From positions 2,232,001 to 2,296,000 of the forward strand of contig NZ_JACHDN010000001.1 in assembly GCF_014201095.1 (NCBI RefSeq): DNA of 64,000 nucleotides, given 5' to 3'. The notes under the pieces are model-generated. The model saw only the letters and a list, made by a program, of their open reading frames with translations. It did not search any database and was not told the origin of the DNA. Positions 43,339 to 50,670 of the stretch are shown piece after piece. A program made the translations under genes and the position numbers. Each line of letters begins with the position of its first letter. Positions within the stretch are counted from its first letter, which is position 1. Source of the DNA: Cellulomonas hominis. Lineage in GTDB: Bacteria; Actinomycetota; Actinomycetes; Actinomycetales; Cellulomonadaceae.

Positions 43339-45945
43339 TCAGGCGCGGTCCGGCTCGCGCTCCGCCTCGCCCGCCGGGGCGCCCGGGGCGGGCTCGCTCG
43401 GGACCGTGCGGTGCGTCGGGTGCGGGTGGCTGCGCTCGAGCGAGGCGCCCTCCACGTCGACGTCCGGCAGGATCCGGTCGAGCCACTTCGGGATCCACCA
43501 GGCCCACGTCCCGGCCAGGTGCATGACGGCCGGGATCAGCAGCATCCGGACGACGAACGCGTCGAGCAGCACCCCGAACGCGAGGCCGAACCCGAGCGGC
43601 CGGATGATCGAGGACTCCGCGAAGATGAAGCCCGCGAACACCGAGGTCATGATGATCGCCGCCGCGGTGACCACGACCCGCCCGGCGTGCACGCCACGGC
43701 GCACCGCGACCCGCGGGTCGACCCCGTGGGCGTACGCCTCGCGCATGCCGGACACCAGGAAGAGCTGGTAGTCCATCGCGAGCCCGAACAGGATGCCGGT
43801 GACGATGATCGGCAGGAAGCTCAGCACGGGTGCGGGGTCGTGCACCCCGAACACCGACCCGAGCCAGCCCCACTGGTAGATCGCCACGACGCCGCCGAAC
43901 GCCGCGAACAGCGACAGGACGAACCCGAGGGTGGCGGTCACCGGCACGAAGATCGACCGGAACACGATGATGAGGATGATCAGCGACAGCCCCACCACGA
44001 TCGCCAGGTAGCCCGGCAGGACGTTCGCGAGCTTCTCGGAGACGTCGATCTGCGCGCTCGTGGTGCCGGCGACGCCGAGCCGCACGTCGCCGTCGAGCGG
44101 GGAGGAGTCGCGCAGGTCGCGCACGAGCTGCTCGGTGCTCTCGGAGTCCGGGCCCTCGGCGGGCACGACCTGGAACGCGAGGACGGTGCGGGCCTCGTTC
44201 GACCCGATGGGGGCGACGGCGACCACGTCGTCGTTCGCGGCGAGCGCCTGGCCGATGCGGACCTGCTCGCCGACCAGCTCGTCCTCGGACACCGCGGACG
44301 GCAGGTCCGTGACCACCAGCAGCGGGCCGTTGACGCCGGCGCCGAACTTCTCCGCGGTGATCGTGTACGCCTGGTACTGCGTGGAGTCCTCCGCCTCGGC
44401 GGCGCCGCCCGGCAGGCCGAGGCGCATCGACAGGGCGGGGATCGCGACGACGAGCAGCGCGACCAGCCCGACCACGAGGGTCAGCACCGCGCGGGACGTC
44501 CGCATCGGGGTGGACGGGACGGGCTCCGGCTCCTCGTGGCCGACCGTCGCGCGCTGCTTCTTGGGCAGCACCTTGAGGCCGATGCGGGACAGCAGCGCCG
44601 GGGTCAGCGTGATCGCCATGAGGATGGCGATGAGGATGCACAGCGCGCCGACGGTGCCCATGAGGCCGAGGAACGGGATGCCGGTGACGTTGAGGGCGAG
44701 CAGCGCGACGAGCACGGTGGCGCCGGCGAACACGACCGCGTTGCCCGCGGTGCCGTTGGCCAGGCCGATCGACTCCTCCATCTCGACGCCGTCGCGCAGC
44801 TGGCGGCGGTGCCGGTTGAGGATGAACAGCGAGTAGTCGATGCCGACCGCGAGGCCGAGCATGATGCCGAGCACCGGGGTGACGGACAGCATCTCGACGG
44901 CCCCGGACATGGCGAGCGCGGCGGTCGCGCCGATGCCGACGCCGACCAGGGCGGACAGGATCGGCAGCCCGGCGGCGACGACCGAGCCGAGCATGACCAG
45001 CAGGACGATGCCGGCGACGACGACGCCGACGACCTCGCCCGGGCCGAGCACGGACGGGACGGCCTGGGTCAGGTCGCTGGAGAACTCGACGTGCGCGCCG
45101 GCGAGGTCGGCGTCCGCGAGGGCGTCCTCGACGGCCTCCTTCGTCTCCGGGGCGACCTCGAACTGGCCGGCGTCGAACGCGATGGTGCCGACGGCGGCGG
45201 AGGCGTCCTCGGACACGAGGCGGATCTCGCTGGAGAGGTCGAGCAGGGCGGCGCCGTCCTCGAGCTGCTGGGTCTGGGCGTCGATCTGCGCCTGCCCGTC
45301 GGTGATCGTCTGCTGCTGCGCCTCGAGCTCCGCGCGGCCGGCGTCGAGCTGTGCCTGCTGCGCGTCGATCTGCGCCTGGCCGGCCTGGAGCTGCGGCTCG
45401 ACGGCGGCGAGCACGCCGGCGGCCTCGGCCTGCGCGCGCTGGGCGTCGAGCTGGGCCTGCGCGGCGTCGATCTGCTGCTGCCCGGCGTCGACCTGCGCGG
45501 TCGCGGCGTCCAGCTGCTGCTGCCCGGCGTCGAGCTGGGCCTGGGCGTCGGCGATCTGGGTGCGCCCGGACTCGAGCTGCGCGGCCTGCTCGGTGAGCTG
45601 CGCGGTGGTGGCGAACGGGTCGGTGACGCCCTTGACGCCGTCGATCTCCGTCAGGTCGGCGAGCGCGGTGCTGATCGCGGCCTGCTGCTCGCTGGTGAAC
45701 GCCTTGTCCCCGCCGGTGTGGAACACGACCGTGCCGGAGCCGCCGCTCGCCGCGGCGAACTCCTCCTGCAGGTGCTCGGTGACCTTCTCGGTCTCCGTGC
45801 CGGGGATGGTGACGGCGGACGTGAGGGTGCCGCCGAACGCGAAGTACGCGCCGACGGACAGGGCCAGCACGAGCGCCCAGGCCGTGACGACGGCCCAGGC
45901 GCGGCGGGCCGAGAAGCGCCCGATTCGGTAGAGGAGTCCTGCCAT
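43339..45945 (-). CDS. MMPL-family RND transporter
   Basis: An 868-residue exporter with twelve predicted membrane segments in two halves. Features: segment 1 at about 15-35, a large external loop, then VLGIMLGLAVGIDYSLFILN (about 354-373) with the Asp of the proton relay and, in the second half, GILFGLAMDYQLFLVSGMRE. The first loop (about 115-230) is a Gln/Ala/Asp coiled coil of degenerate QAQLDAGQQQ units, encoded by a repetitive stretch at about 45260-45560. MMPL proteins export lipids, siderophores or drugs. It is downstream of and probably controlled by the TetR gene 41 bases away. Confidence 0.9.
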   Translation of the reverse strand: MAGLLYRIGRFSARRAWAVVTAWALVLALSVGAYFAFGGTLTSAVTIPGTETEKVTEHLQEEFAAASGGSGTVVFHTGGDKAFTSEQQAAISTALADLTEIDGVKGVTDPFATTAQLTEQAAQLESGRTQIADAQAQLDAGQQQLDAATAQVDAGQQQIDAAQAQLDAQRAQAEAAGVLAAVEPQLQAGQAQIDAQQAQLDAGRAELEAQQQTITDGQAQIDAQTQQLEDGAALLDLSSEIRLVSEDASAAVGTIAFDAGQFEVAPETKEAVEDALADADLAGAHVEFSSDLTQAVPSVLGPGEVVGVVVAGIVLLVMLGSVVAAGLPILSALVGVGIGATAALAMSGAVEMLSVTPVLGIMLGLAVGIDYSLFILNRHRRQLRDGVEMEESIGLANGTAGNAVVFAGATVLVALLALNVTGIPFLGLMGTVGALCILIAILMAITLTPALLSRIGLKVLPKKQRATVGHEEPEPVPSTPMRTSRAVLTLVVGLVALLVVAIPALSMRLGLPGGAAEAEDSTQYQAYTITAEKFGAGVNGPLLVVTDLPSAVSEDELVGEQVRIGQALAANDDVVAVAPIGSNEARTVLAFQVVPAEGPDSESTEQLVRDLRDSSPLDGDVRLGVAGTTSAQIDVSEKLANVLPGYLAIVVGLSLIILIIVFRSIFVPVTATLGFVLSLFAAFGGVVAIYQWGWLGSVFGVHDPAPVLSFLPIIVTGILFGLAMDYQLFLVSGMREAYAHGVDPRVAVRRGVHAGRVVVTAAAIIMTSVFAGFIFAESSIIRPLGFGLAFGVLLDAFVVRMLLIPAVMHLAGTWAWWIPKWLDRILPDVDVEGASLERSHPHPTHRTVPSEPAPGAPAGEAEREPDRA

Positions 45946-45986
45946 GGTCCCTGTTCTCTCGCTGCGGTGGGTGGGAGTGCGGGGCG

Positions 45987-46631
45987 TCAGTGCTCCGGCA
46001 TGTACCCGGCTCGGACGCTGTGGATGAGCCGGTCGACGAGGGCGTCCCATGCCGCGCGGGCGTCGGGCGCGGCGGGGTCGGTGGTCTGGCACCAGTGCAT
46101 GGCGATGACCGCCACGCCGTGCACCAGGGACGAGACGAGCAGCCGCACGTCCAGCGGCTCGGCCCGGGGGTAGCGGCGGACGAGCTCGGCGGACAGGTGG
46201 TCCGCGACCCGCGCGAACGCCTCCTGCGCGAGCATCATCGCGCGGGGGTCCTCGCCCTCCGCGAGCGGCCCGAGCGCCCCGGCCAGGTAGGTGATGGCGT
46301 CGGGGAGGTCCGCGCCGCGCAGGGTCTGCGCGAGCTCGTCGAACATCGCGGCGCGGCTGCCGTCGCCGACCGGGGTGCGGCTGGCGGCCTCCTGCACGTC
46401 GGCGATCACCTGCCCGAGCCGCTCGGTGCAGACGGTCAGCACGACGTCCTCGAGCGACCCGAAGTGGTTGAAGACGGTGCGGCGCGCGACGTCGGCCCGC
46501 TCGGCGAGCTCGTCGACGCCGAACGTCGGGGCGCCCCGCTCGACGAGCAGCGCGTCGGCCGCGTCGAGGATCGCGCGGCGGGAGCGGGCCTTGAGCACCG
46601 CGCGCCGGTCGGTCGTGGGTCCGTCGGTCAC
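45987..46631 (-). CDS. TetR-family regulator of the MMPL exporter
   Basis: A 214-residue repressor. The N-terminal HTH is GVDELAERADVARRTVFNHF (about 38-57), preceded by RRAILDAADALLVERG; the C-terminal ligand domain is helical and variable. GTG 46631 is chosen because a -10 box ends seven bases upstream, so the mRNA would be leaderless; a TTG 54 bases further upstream would fall inside the operator. A 13-bp palindrome TGCACTCAGTGCA covers the -35/spacer, fitting autorepression. It shares a leftward transcript with the exporter. Confidence 0.87.
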   Translation of the reverse strand: MTDGPTTDRRAVLKARSRRAILDAADALLVERGAPTFGVDELAERADVARRTVFNHFGSLEDVVLTVCTERLGQVIADVQEAASRTPVGDGSRAAMFDELAQTLRGADLPDAITYLAGALGPLAEGEDPRAMMLAQEAFARVADHLSAELVRRYPRAEPLDVRLLVSSLVHGVAVIAMHWCQTTDPAAPDARAAWDALVDRLIHSVRAGYMPEH

Positions 46632-46638
46632 GCGGAGG

Positions 46639-46668
46639 ACCGTAAGCACCTGGATGCACTCAGTGCAA
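46639..46668 (-). promoter_or_regulatory. tetR promoter with palindromic operator
   Basis: Minus strand: -35 TTGCAC (46668-46663), 18-bp spacer, -10 TACGGT (46644-46639). The perfect palindrome TGCACT-C-AGTGCA (46655-46667) overlaps the -35, and further TGCAC/GTGCA half-sites lie at 46671-46685. The GTG start is seven bases after the -10. Confidence 0.65.
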
Positions 46669-46700
46669 CCGTGCACGGGGTGCAACCGGGCGAGTGTGTC

Positions 46701-47354
46701 TCAGGTCACGAGGCCGGCGCGGTGCGCGAGTGCGGCCGCCTCGAGCCGCGTCCGGCAGCCGAGCTTGGCCAGGACCCGGCTGACGTGGGTCTTCGCCGTG
46801 GTCTCGGAGACGGTCAGCGCCTCGGCGACCTGCTGGTTCGACCGGCCCTCACCGAGGAGGACGAGCACCTCGCGCTCGCGGGCGGTGAGCAGGTCCAGCC
46901 CGGGGACGTCCGCGACGGCCGGGGCGGGGGCGGCCGGCGCGGTCACGCTCGCCAGCACCCGCCGGGTCACCTCCGGCGCCAGGATGCCGTCGCCCGCCGC
47001 GACCCGGCGCACCGCGTCCACGAGCTCCGCCGCCCCGACCGACTTGAGCAGGAACCCGACCGCCCCGGCCCGCAGCACCCCGAACAGGTACTCGTCCAGG
47101 TCGAACGTCGTCAGGGCGACGACCTGCGCCAGCCCCTCGCCGACGATCCGCCGCGTCGCCTCGATGCCGTCGGTCCCCGGCATCCGGATGTCCATCAGCA
47201 CGACGTCCGGCCGCAGCGCCCGCGCGTTCGTCACGGCTGCGTCGCCGTCCGCGGCCTCCCCGACGACCGTGATGCCGTCCGCCTGCTCGAGCATGAGCCG
47301 CAGCCCGGCGCGGATCGCCCCGTGGTCGTCCGCCAGCAGCACCCGCACCGTCAT
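46701..47354 (-). CDS. LuxR/NarL-type response regulator
   Basis: A 217-residue two-component regulator. Receiver domain (1-120) with acidic pocket Asp9-Asp10, phosphoacceptor Asp55 in VVLMDIRMPG and Lys in FLLKSVGA; C-terminal LuxR HTH (about 150-215) with LTAREREVLVLLGEGRSNQQ and VSETTAKTHVSRVLAKLG. Its ATG overlaps the kinase stop by four bases. Its targets are unknown; the membrane-protein gene at 48685, divergent from the kinase, is a candidate. Confidence 0.92.
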   Translation of the reverse strand: MTVRVLLADDHGAIRAGLRLMLEQADGITVVGEAADGDAAVTNARALRPDVVLMDIRMPGTDGIEATRRIVGEGLAQVVALTTFDLDEYLFGVLRAGAVGFLLKSVGAAELVDAVRRVAAGDGILAPEVTRRVLASVTAPAAPAPAVADVPGLDLLTAREREVLVLLGEGRSNQQVAEALTVSETTAKTHVSRVLAKLGCRTRLEAAALAHRAGLVT

Positions 47355-48574
47355 CGCGCACCCTCCTGCTCCAGCGGCAGCACCGCGTGCACCCGCCAGC
47401 GGCCGTCCTGCGGGCCCGCGGCGAAGCGCCCGCCGAGCGACCGGGCGCGCTCGGCCATCGAGACCAGGCCGGTGGCGGAGCCGAGGGCCGGGGCGGGACC
47501 CGCCGCGCGCCGGTCCCCGGTCGGCAGGGCGCTCAGCACCTCGACCTCGACCCCGCCCTCGCCGGCCGCCACCCGCACGTCCACCCGTCCGCCGGCCGTC
47601 CCGTGGGCGGCGGCGTTGGTCAGCGCCTCGCGGGCGATCCGGTACGCGGCGTGGTCGACGACGGCGGGCAGCGCGGGGGCGTCGGCGGACACCCGCACGT
47701 CCAGCCCGTGCGCGCGGGCGGTCGCCACGAGGTCGTCCAGCCGGTCCAGCCCGGCCGCGGCGGTGGCGCCGGTCGCCTCCTCGGCCGCCCCGCGCAGCAC
47801 GAGGATCATCGACCGCATCTCCGCGAGCGACGCCACGGACTCCGCCCGGACCGCCGTGAGCGCGGCGCGGTCCCGGCCGGCGTCGGGCGGGGCGGACAGG
47901 GCCGCCTCGGCGTGGATCGCGATGGCGGACAGCCGGCTCGCCACCACGTCGTGCAGGTCCCGCGCCATCGAGGCCCGCTCCTCCCGGACGGCGGCGGCCC
48001 GGTCCAGGTCCGCGATGCGTGCCGCGTCGGCGGCGTGCGCCCGCGTGAGGTCGGCCCGCTGGGCCTCCGACGTCGCGAGCTCCGTCCGGCTCCGCACGTC
48101 GGAGCCCCACCACAGCGGCGTCACCAGCACCGCGACGGCCTGGAGCGCCGCCGCCAGCCCGTCACGCAGGCCGCCGCCGAGCACCCACACCGTGACGGGT
48201 GCCGCGGCGGTCAGCGTGCCGACCACCGCGTGCAGCCCGCGCCGCCCGCGCGGCCGCAGGTGCACCTCCGCCGTGTACAGCGCGTCGACCAGGACCAGCA
48301 GCAGCCCGAGGCTGCCCCCGATCGCGAGCCCCGCCACGCAGGTGGTCGCCGCCACGAGCAGCACCACGACCGGGTGCCGCCGCTTGGCGGTCAGCGCGCC
48401 GCACGCCACGAGCAGCAGGCCCGCGTGCAGCCACCACGCGGCGGCGCCCGTCACCGGGGCGCCCGTCACCGACAGGCCCACGCCGTGCAGCAGCAGCCCG
48501 ACCGCGAGGTAGGCGACCGCGACGCCGCGGTCGTCGAGGCGGGGGAGCCGGGGCAGCCGGGGCATGGTGCCCAT
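47351..48574 (-). CDS. sensor histidine kinase (HisKA_3, DesK/NarL-partner type)
   Basis: A 407-residue kinase. Five to six N-terminal membrane segments (about 16-160) without a large external loop, suggesting that it senses the membrane itself. The dimerisation helix has the phosphoacceptor in ASMARDLHDVVASRLSAIAI (about 205-224). The ATPase domain has AYRIAREALTNAAAHG as the N box and ATGLVSMAERARSLGG as the G box. It forms an overlapping gene pair with the response regulator. Confidence 0.9.
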   Translation of the reverse strand: MGTMPRLPRLPRLDDRGVAVAYLAVGLLLHGVGLSVTGAPVTGAAAWWLHAGLLLVACGALTAKRRHPVVVLLVAATTCVAGLAIGGSLGLLLVLVDALYTAEVHLRPRGRRGLHAVVGTLTAAAPVTVWVLGGGLRDGLAAALQAVAVLVTPLWWGSDVRSRTELATSEAQRADLTRAHAADAARIADLDRAAAVREERASMARDLHDVVASRLSAIAIHAEAALSAPPDAGRDRAALTAVRAESVASLAEMRSMILVLRGAAEEATGATAAAGLDRLDDLVATARAHGLDVRVSADAPALPAVVDHAAYRIAREALTNAAAHGTAGGRVDVRVAAGEGGVEVEVLSALPTGDRRAAGPAPALGSATGLVSMAERARSLGGRFAAGPQDGRWRVHAVLPLEQEGAR

Positions 48575-48684
48575 CCCAGCACGCGGCGGCGACCGGCCGG
48601 GTCCTCCGAACGGACGACCGGGGCGCGCAGGATCGTACGGACGGCCGACGACCGGGGGTGCGCAGCCCGGCGACGCTGCCGGGC

Positions 48685-49314
48685 ATGGACCTGCTCGAGA
48701 CCATCCGCGCGAACCCCGTCGCCGCCCTCGTCCTCGCCTGCGAGGTGGCGTTCTGGGTGTTCCTCGCCGCCGCCGTCGTCACCCGGTACGCCTTCCGGAT
48801 GCGGCGCACCTCCACCGTGCTGCTGCTCTGCGAGCCGCTGCTGGAGGTGATCCTGCTGGTGGCGACGGTCGGCGACCTGCTGCGTGGCTCCGAGGCGACC
48901 TGGACGCACGGCCTCGCGGCGCTCTACCTCGGCTTCACCGTCGCGTTCGGCAAGCGGACCGTGCGCGCCGTGGACGCCTGGGTCGCGCACCGGTTCTTCC
49001 ACGGGCCCGAGCCGGTGCGGCCGCCGAAGCACGGGCCCGTGCGTCTGCGGTACGAGTGGGCGCTGTGGCTGCGGGCGCTGCTCGCGTGGGCCGTGGCGTG
49101 GGCGGTGCTCGGGGTGCTGCTGCTCGTCGCGCAGGGGTCGGGCGAGGCGGCGGCGCAGCAGCAGGAGGTGCTGCTCGGCTGGGGCGCGCGGGCGACCCTG
49201 GTGCTGGTCGGGTGGCTGGTGTTCGGGCCGGTGTGGGAGCTGTTCACCCCGCGCCGGGCGGGGGAGGACGCGCCGGCCGTGGGCGCCGGGCCCGCGCGGT
49301 CAGACGGGCGCTGA
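48685..49314 (+). CDS. hypothetical membrane protein, 209 residues
   Basis: Not recognised. Five predicted segments: PVAALVLACEVAFWVFLAAA (about 11-30), STVLLLCEPLLEVILLVATV, GLAALYLGFTVAFGKRTVRA, LLAWAVAWAVLGVLLLVAQG and VLVGWLVFGPVWELFTPRR. Start ATG 48685 lies 110 bases from the divergent kinase start. The gap carries a near-repeat, ACGACCGGGGCGCGCAG and ACGACCGGGGGTGCGCAG, about 34 bp apart, a possible regulator site. It overlaps the next leftward gene tail-to-tail by 15 bases. Confidence 0.65.
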   Translation: MDLLETIRANPVAALVLACEVAFWVFLAAAVVTRYAFRMRRTSTVLLLCEPLLEVILLVATVGDLLRGSEATWTHGLAALYLGFTVAFGKRTVRAVDAWVAHRFFHGPEPVRPPKHGPVRLRYEWALWLRALLAWAVAWAVLGVLLLVAQGSGEAAAQQQEVLLGWGARATLVLVGWLVFGPVWELFTPRRAGEDAPAVGAGPARSDGR

Positions 49315-49869
49315 CGCGACGGGCGGGCCGACCCGCCGCCGCGTGACCCGGGTGCCCAGCAGCAGCGCCGCGGCGAGCACCGGCCACCCCCAGGGCACGG
49401 AGGTGTGCGGTACGTAGCCGGGCGGCGACCCGATGCTCGCCAGCGCCAGCTCGGCGCCGAACCGCTGGAGGAGCGGCTGCGCGACGGCCAGGACGACGCT
49501 CGTGGCGGCCGCGGCGGTGAGGTACGGGCCCGGCGCGACGAGGCGCCCCGACGCCCGCCGGTCGGTGTGCCGGGCGTGCAGGGCGAGCAGCGCGACGAAC
49601 GCCGCTGTCAGCAGCAGGCCGCCCCACAGCCCGATCCGGGCCAGCGACGCCTCGGGACGGGTGAGGTCGAGGACCCACACGCGGGCGAGCGGCAGCGCCA
49701 GGTGCTCGACCTCGGTGTCCGGCAGGGGCGGGTACGCGGCGTCGGTCAGCGTGACCAGGGGCTGCGCGTCGCGCCGGGTGAGGCCGTTCACCGCGTAGAC
49801 CAGGCCGATCACGGCGTACGCCGCGGCGGCCAGCCAGAGCAGCACCTCGCCGGTGCCCGTGCGTCGCAT
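49300..49869 (-). CDS. hypothetical four-segment membrane protein, 189 residues
   Basis: Predicted segments at about 8-28 (VLLWLAAAAYAVIGLVYAVN), 77-97 (IGLWGGLLLTAAFVALLALH), 115-135 and 160-176, with a loop after the first holding YPPLPDTEVEHLALPLARVW. No family recognised beyond a loose likeness to DUF2975-type proteins. It follows the nitrilase gene by 41 bases and may be the last gene of the nitrite-reductase transcript. Confidence 0.6.
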   Translation of the reverse strand: MRRTGTGEVLLWLAAAAYAVIGLVYAVNGLTRRDAQPLVTLTDAAYPPLPDTEVEHLALPLARVWVLDLTRPEASLARIGLWGGLLLTAAFVALLALHARHTDRRASGRLVAPGPYLTAAAATSVVLAVAQPLLQRFGAELALASIGSPPGYVPHTSVPWGWPVLAAALLLGTRVTRRRVGPPVASAPV

Positions 49870-49910
49870 GGGCGCCACCGTAGCGACGCGGCGGGTGCCA
49901 CGGGGCCCGT

Positions 49911-50645
49911 TCAGCGGGGCAGCACGTCCGCCGCCACCGCCGTCCCGGTCCCGTCGACCCCGGTGCGCCGCAGCCCGTCCGCGCCCCACGTCCCGCTCAG
50001 CCCGCACGACGTCCAGGAGCCGTCCACCGCGACGCCGCCGAGGTTCGCGAGCAGGGTCGGCAGCCCGTGCCGGGCGGCGGTCCCCGCGAGGTGGGTGTCG
50101 ACCCGCGGCTCCTCGCCCGTCGCGTACAGCGCGGACACCGCGTACAGGTCCGCACCGGCGGCCGCCGCGGCGGCGGCGTGCGGCGGGTTCGCGGCGTCGA
50201 AGCACACCGCCAGCGCGACCCGCCAGCCGTCGACGTCCACGGTCGTCACCGCGTCCCCGGGCGCGAAGTGCTCCACCTCGCGGCCGTGCAGGTGCACCTT
50301 GGCGGCGACGGTGCACGAGCCGTCCGGCCCGAGCACCAGGGACGCGAGCCGCGGCGTGCCGTCCGCGTCGCGCCACGGCCCGCCGACGACCAGCGTCGCG
50401 CCGGCGTCCCGGGCGAGGTCGCGCAACGGGTCCAGCCGGGGGTCGGCGGCCGAGGTCCACACGGCGGGGTCGTCGAGCTGGGCGAGGTCGTAGCCGACCA
50501 GCGACATCTCCGGCAGGACGACCAGCCGGGCGTCGGCGTCGAGGGCCGGGGGGACGGCGGCGGCCGTGGCGGCCACGTTCGCGGCGACGTCCCGGGGGAC
50601 GGGCGTGTACTGGACGGCGGCGACGGGCAGCGGGTGCAGGCTCAC
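49911..50645 (-). CDS. carbon-nitrogen hydrolase (nitrilase superfamily)
   Basis: A 244-residue amidase-type enzyme. The Glu-Lys-Cys triad is complete: Glu46 in LPEMS, Lys116 in AAKVHLHG and Cys148 in AVCFDAANP (the usual second Glu region is weak). The substrate cannot be read from sequence; members hydrolyse omega-amides, carbamoyl groups or damaged glutathione. GTG 50645 is 25 bases after the nitrite reductase stop, so it is probably co-transcribed, though a functional link is not obvious. Confidence 0.82.
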   Translation of the reverse strand: MSLHPLPVAAVQYTPVPRDVAANVAATAAAVPPALDADARLVVLPEMSLVGYDLAQLDDPAVWTSAADPRLDPLRDLARDAGATLVVGGPWRDADGTPRLASLVLGPDGSCTVAAKVHLHGREVEHFAPGDAVTTVDVDGWRVALAVCFDAANPPHAAAAAAAGADLYAVSALYATGEEPRVDTHLAGTAARHGLPTLLANLGGVAVDGSWTSCGLSGTWGADGLRRTGVDGTGTAVAADVLPR

Positions 50646-50670
50646 GGACCGCCACCGTAGCGCGACCGGC

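Noticed and set aside
46632..46685. Longer TetR start at a TTG (46685)
   Set aside because: It would place the first codons inside the palindromic operator and promoter; the GTG at 46631 sits at the expected leaderless start.
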